Positions 33,752 through 36,480 of a stretch of DNA of 36,480 nt are shown in pieces (positions within the stretch are counted from its first letter, which is position 1; each line of letters opens with the position of its first letter). The notes under the pieces were generated by a model. It was not told the DNA's origin and did no database searches. It saw nothing but the letters and a program-made list of their open reading frames with translations. Source of the DNA: Fidelibacterota bacterium (GTDB taxonomy: Bacteria > Fidelibacterota > UBA8477); NCBI GenBank assembly GCA_021734065.1, contig JAIPJQ010000010.1, forward strand, positions 1 to 36,480, given 5' to 3'. A program made the position numbers and the translations under genes.

Positions 33752-35011
33752 ATGTTTCTTGAGCTAAGCGAAGTCGTAAAACAAAAAGTAATTGCCACAA
33801 CACGCCGTCGGTTTTCACGCTACCCCGATGTGTTTACCAAGATGTATGCCTTCACCCGTGCCAACACAGCCCGGGCATTGGGATATTATCCCTATTTTTT
33901 ACCCATTGAAGATACGGATGCCACGGTAGTCGTCCTTGATGGCAAAAAAGTGGTGATGCTGGGTTCCAATAATTATCTGGGCTTGACCAATCATCCCGAT
34001 GTAATCGAAGCCGGGGTGAAGGCGTTGCGAAAATATGGCGCTGGTCTTACCGGCAGCCGTTTTCTCAATGGTAACACGGTATTGCACGAAGAATTGGAAT
34101 CCAAATTGGCTGCATTCGTGGGGAAGGAAGCCGCGCTGGTGTTTTCCACCGGGTACGGTGTGAATCTGGGGGTAATTGCCGCCACCGTGGGTCCGGGCGA
34201 TACGCTATTCACGGATGAATTGAACCACGCGTCCATCGTGGATGGCACACGCTTCAGCCGCACCACGGTGTCCCGTTTTCGCCACAATGACATGGCCGAT
34301 TTGGAAGCCAGGCTGGCCATGGCCCATGTGGACAAAGGGCGTCTGATCGTCACCGATGGTGTCTTCAGTATGGAGGGCGACATTATCAATCTGCCCGAGG
34401 TGATTCGCCTGGCGCGGCAATACGGCGCCCGGGTGATGGTGGATGATGCCCACGCGCTGGGGGTCTTGGGACCCCAAGGTGAGGGGACTGCCGGCCACTT
34501 CGGAATGACCGACGAAACCGATCTCATCATGGGAACCTTCAGTAAATCGCTTTCCGGATTGGGTGGGTTCATTGCCGGTGACCACGTGGTGACTGATTAT
34601 CTCAAGCATCACGCGCGCACCATGATTTTCTCCGCTTCGTTGCCACCGGCCACGGTAGCCACTGTGATTAAGGCATTGGAAATCTTGCAGAATGACCCGG
34701 AGCGGCGCGAAAACCTGTGGGAGAATTGCCGCTATATGAAGACCGAACTGGAAAAAATGGGATTTGATACCGGCACCAGCGAAAGTCCCATCATTCCCAT
34801 CATTGTGGGTGAGGATCGGCGAACGTTCAACATGTGGCGCTCCCTATTGGAAGCCGGTGTGTACACCAATCCGGTTGTTTCTCCGGCAGTTCCCAAGGGG
34901 CGCTCATTGTTGCGCACCAGCTACATGGCCACCCATACACGGGATCAATTGGATTTTTGTCTGGAACAGATGCGGCGAATCGGGCGGAAATTTCGATTAA
35001 TTAACAGCTAA
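33752..35011 (+). CDS. Serine palmitoyltransferase-type alpha-oxoamine synthase
   Basis: 419 residues. PLP-dependent. Motifs: GSNNYLGLTNHPDV, GAGLTGSRFLNGNTVLHEELE, LNHASIVDG, DGVFSMEGDIINLPE, VDDAHALGVLG, and the PLP lysine Lys265 in GTFSKSLSGLGG. GYYPYFLPIED near the start and NPVVSPAVP with ATHTRDQLDF near the end are as in Bacteroidetes serine palmitoyltransferases, more than in KBL or BioF. It joins serine and palmitoyl-CoA to 3-ketosphinganine, the first step of sphingolipid synthesis. 2-Amino-3-ketobutyrate ligase is an alternative call. Confidence 0.85.
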   Translation: MFLELSEVVKQKVIATTRRRFSRYPDVFTKMYAFTRANTARALGYYPYFLPIEDTDATVVVLDGKKVVMLGSNNYLGLTNHPDVIEAGVKALRKYGAGLTGSRFLNGNTVLHEELESKLAAFVGKEAALVFSTGYGVNLGVIAATVGPGDTLFTDELNHASIVDGTRFSRTTVSRFRHNDMADLEARLAMAHVDKGRLIVTDGVFSMEGDIINLPEVIRLARQYGARVMVDDAHALGVLGPQGEGTAGHFGMTDETDLIMGTFSKSLSGLGGFIAGDHVVTDYLKHHARTMIFSASLPPATVATVIKALEILQNDPERRENLWENCRYMKTELEKMGFDTGTSESPIIPIIVGEDRRTFNMWRSLLEAGVYTNPVVSPAVPKGRSLLRTSYMATHTRDQLDFCLEQMRRIGRKFRLINS

Positions 35012-35033
35012 TTCCCGTGATTATTAGGAATTA
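35009..35033 (+). other. Hairpin overlapping the end of the SPT-type gene
   Basis: TAATTCC (35009-35015) and GGAATTA (35027-35033) form a 7-bp stem with an 11-base loop. There is no T tract after it, so it is not a clear terminator. It may slow 3' decay. Confidence 0.35.
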
Positions 35034-35076
35034 ACAGGGGGAGAAAATCACAGTGTTGATTATCTTATAAGTTGCT

Positions 35077-36021
35077 ATGTTGAAAGCGGCAACCATTGAT
35101 ATCGGATCCAATTCAGTTAAATACCTGTACATTGAATATGATGCCAATGGCATTTACGCCAAAGGGGAGCGGGTGGAAGTCACACGGCTTTCGGAGGGAT
35201 TGAGCCAGAATGGTGTTTTATCTTCCACCGCCATGCAACGCACACAGCGTCGCGTGATGCAGATGGTGCGCGAATTAAAATCCAAACATGTGCGCAGGAT
35301 ATTTATCGTTGGGACCATGGCGCTCCGGACTGCCAAGAATGCTTCAGAATTTCTCACCCGGATGCGTGATGCACGTTTACCAGAGGTCACGATTCTGGAC
35401 GGAGATGAGGAAGCCAGACTGGGGCAAGTCGCGGTCATAGGTGCGCTGCACCGGCAACTAGGCAATCATCGCTACTGTATTTTTGACACGGGCGGCGGCA
35501 GTACGGAGTTTATCGTCGGTGAGCAGCAGGATGTGAATGAACGGAAAAGTCTGGATCTGGGTGTGGTCGACTGCACAGAAAAGTATCTTGGCAGAGAATT
35601 GCCCAATCGCAGCTCGATAATGGCCTGCGAAAGGGAGATTGAGCAGACATTGGATGGTATTCCGGTACAAAATGTGGATGTTCTGGTCGGTGTGGGGGGA
35701 ACCGTGACCACCCTGGCAGCGACACATTTGGGCATTGAGCCCTACGATCCGGGGAAAATTCACGGGACGACACTGACCCGGGCAGACATTCAAAATCTGC
35801 GCGAACAATTTTTATCACTACCCCTGGAAGCCCGGAAAAACATTCCCGGATTACATCCCCAGCGGGCGGATGTGATCATCGCCGGAGTATTGATAGTCCA
35901 GAGTATTATGAAAAAGCTCAGGTGTAAAGAACTGGTCGTGAGTGATGCCGGGTTGCGCCTGGGTGTAATGATTGACCGGCTGGGGTTAACCGGTCGTACT
36001 TTCCAGTATATTGGTGAATGA
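35077..36021 (+). CDS. Ppx/GppA-type phosphatase
   Basis: 314 residues, one-domain length. ASKHA-fold ATPase-like: phosphate-1 loop ATIDIGSNSVKYL with Asp8, IFDTGGGSTEFI, and VLVGVGGTVTTLAA. It hydrolyses polyphosphate or pppGpp. The following gene is a phosphate-transport accessory type, which fits phosphate metabolism. Long C-terminal HD domains seen in some Ppx are absent. Confidence 0.88.
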   Translation: MLKAATIDIGSNSVKYLYIEYDANGIYAKGERVEVTRLSEGLSQNGVLSSTAMQRTQRRVMQMVRELKSKHVRRIFIVGTMALRTAKNASEFLTRMRDARLPEVTILDGDEEARLGQVAVIGALHRQLGNHRYCIFDTGGGSTEFIVGEQQDVNERKSLDLGVVDCTEKYLGRELPNRSSIMACEREIEQTLDGIPVQNVDVLVGVGGTVTTLAATHLGIEPYDPGKIHGTTLTRADIQNLREQFLSLPLEARKNIPGLHPQRADVIIAGVLIVQSIMKKLRCKELVVSDAGLRLGVMIDRLGLTGRTFQYIGE

Positions 36022-36056
36022 AAGTTTGTATGATTGAGTAGAAAGGATAGCGTGGA

Positions 36057-36480
36057 ATGCTTTCACTTTTTAAAAAAACCAAAATGCTTGAGAACAAAAT
36101 GGACGATTTTCTGGATCATACCAGTGAGTCCAGCATGGTATTCTACGAAGCAGTTAAAAATTATTTCCATGGCAGTGACGCCGAATTTCTATCCTGCGTG
36201 GATAAAGTGAACGAGCTTGAACACCAGGCAGATATTCTCCGGCGGGAGATTGAGAATCAGCTTTACACAGAAACCTTGATCCCTGAATCCCGGGGGGATG
36301 TTTTGGCGCTGTTGGAAAATACGGACAATGTGGTGAACCAAGTGAAGGGGACGATTTCTGACTTTGAAATCGAGCGGCCGGAAATTCCCATGGAATTCGC
36401 GGACGGTATTCTGAAACTGGCTGGATTTTCCGGTCAGGCGGTGGATAAAATGGTGAAGTCCATCCGGGCATTTATCCGGA
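36057..36480 (+). CDS. DUF47/PhoU-like phosphate-transport accessory protein (3' cut by window)
   Basis: 141 codons are visible before the window ends. MLSLFKKTKMLENKMDDFLDH then helical bundles (VNELEHQADILRREIENQLYTETLIPESRGDVLALLENTDNV) are the DUF47 signature, with the E-x-x-x-D metal-cluster spacing of PhoU-like proteins. Such proteins sit beside low-affinity phosphate permeases (Pit). AAAGGA lies ten bases upstream of the start. Start ATG 36057 follows Ppx/GppA by 35 bases. Confidence 0.85.
   Translation, partial: MLSLFKKTKMLENKMDDFLDHTSESSMVFYEAVKNYFHGSDAEFLSCVDKVNELEHQADILRREIENQLYTETLIPESRGDVLALLENTDNVVNQVKGTISDFEIERPEIPMEFADGILKLAGFSGQAVDKMVKSIRAFIR

Noticed and set aside
33991-34572. 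193-codon - strand frame
   Set aside because: Shadow of the serine palmitoyltransferase-type gene.
1-36480. tRNA, rRNA, insertion sequences, prophage genes
   Set aside because: Looked for by eye (cloverleaf ends, transposase or integrase motifs) and none seen. A tRNAscan or Rfam search would be needed to exclude small RNAs.

Overview
The window is a gene-dense stretch of bacterial chromosome, about 36.5 kb, with 42 protein genes (40 on the + strand, 2 on the - strand). No rRNA, tRNA, insertion sequence, phage gene or CRISPR array was seen. Several marks point to the Fibrobacteres-Chlorobi-Bacteroidetes (FCB) superphylum, in the manner of Neomarinimicrobiota, Calditrichota or related uncultured lineages. 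These are two exported proteins with C-terminal FlgD/T9SS-type tails (one with the NYPNPFNPVTTI signature), PorV-like and other beta-barrel proteins ending in phenylalanine, DUF6029 and Omp28-type proteins, and a Bacteroidetes-type serine palmitoyltransferase. The exact phylum is an inference.

Layout. 1-4027: envelope genes (a cut outer-membrane protein, a MotB-like inner-membrane protein, a PorV-like barrel, a helix-hairpin-helix/barrel protein). 4056-9121: housekeeping genes for an AMIN-type amidase, MurI, FolC and Rho. 9185-9847: a stand-alone Cas6b-like protein with no CRISPR locus. 9958-13484: aminotransferase, RpmE, DUF1385 and PrfA. 13481-14414: PepSY-TM-type protein and DUF4920 lipoprotein. 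14477-15859: ECF sigma factor, small Cys-containing anti-sigma candidate, glutaredoxin and GroES without GroEL, closed by a clear terminator. 16047-18723: sulfur/persulfide redox operon (CoA-disulfide-reductase-like flavoprotein, DUF1858, OsmC, rhodanese, DUF6132). 18830-24861: a probable selenocysteine-containing micro-protein, then an envelope thiol-redox run (sorting-domain protein, TlpA, DUF6029 barrel, Omp28-like, DUF2231, S1/P1-like zinc enzyme), closed by a terminator. 25055-31025: a TetR regulator with a palindromic operator, then a fatty-acid beta-oxidation operon (acyl-CoA dehydrogenase, thiolase, FadN-type HAD/ECH fusion) and a terminator. 31285-36480: small lipoprotein-like gene, exported BCP peroxiredoxin, PhyH dioxygenase, an unknown protein, serine palmitoyltransferase, Ppx/GppA and a cut DUF47/PhoU-like gene.

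The two most notable items are these. (1) At 18830-18997 an in-frame TGA splits a 55-codon reading frame and is followed 13 nt later by a perfect 7-bp hairpin with a GGT loop. This is the expected form of a bacterial SECIS, and it lies next to a thiol/sulfur redox operon. (2) At 9185-9847 there is a Cas6b-family RNA-processing fold between rho and an aminotransferase gene, apparently without the usual N-terminal histidines. It may be a domesticated Cas6. The remainder is coherent accessory and housekeeping metabolism: thiol redox in the envelope, beta-oxidation, sphingolipid synthesis and phosphate handling.
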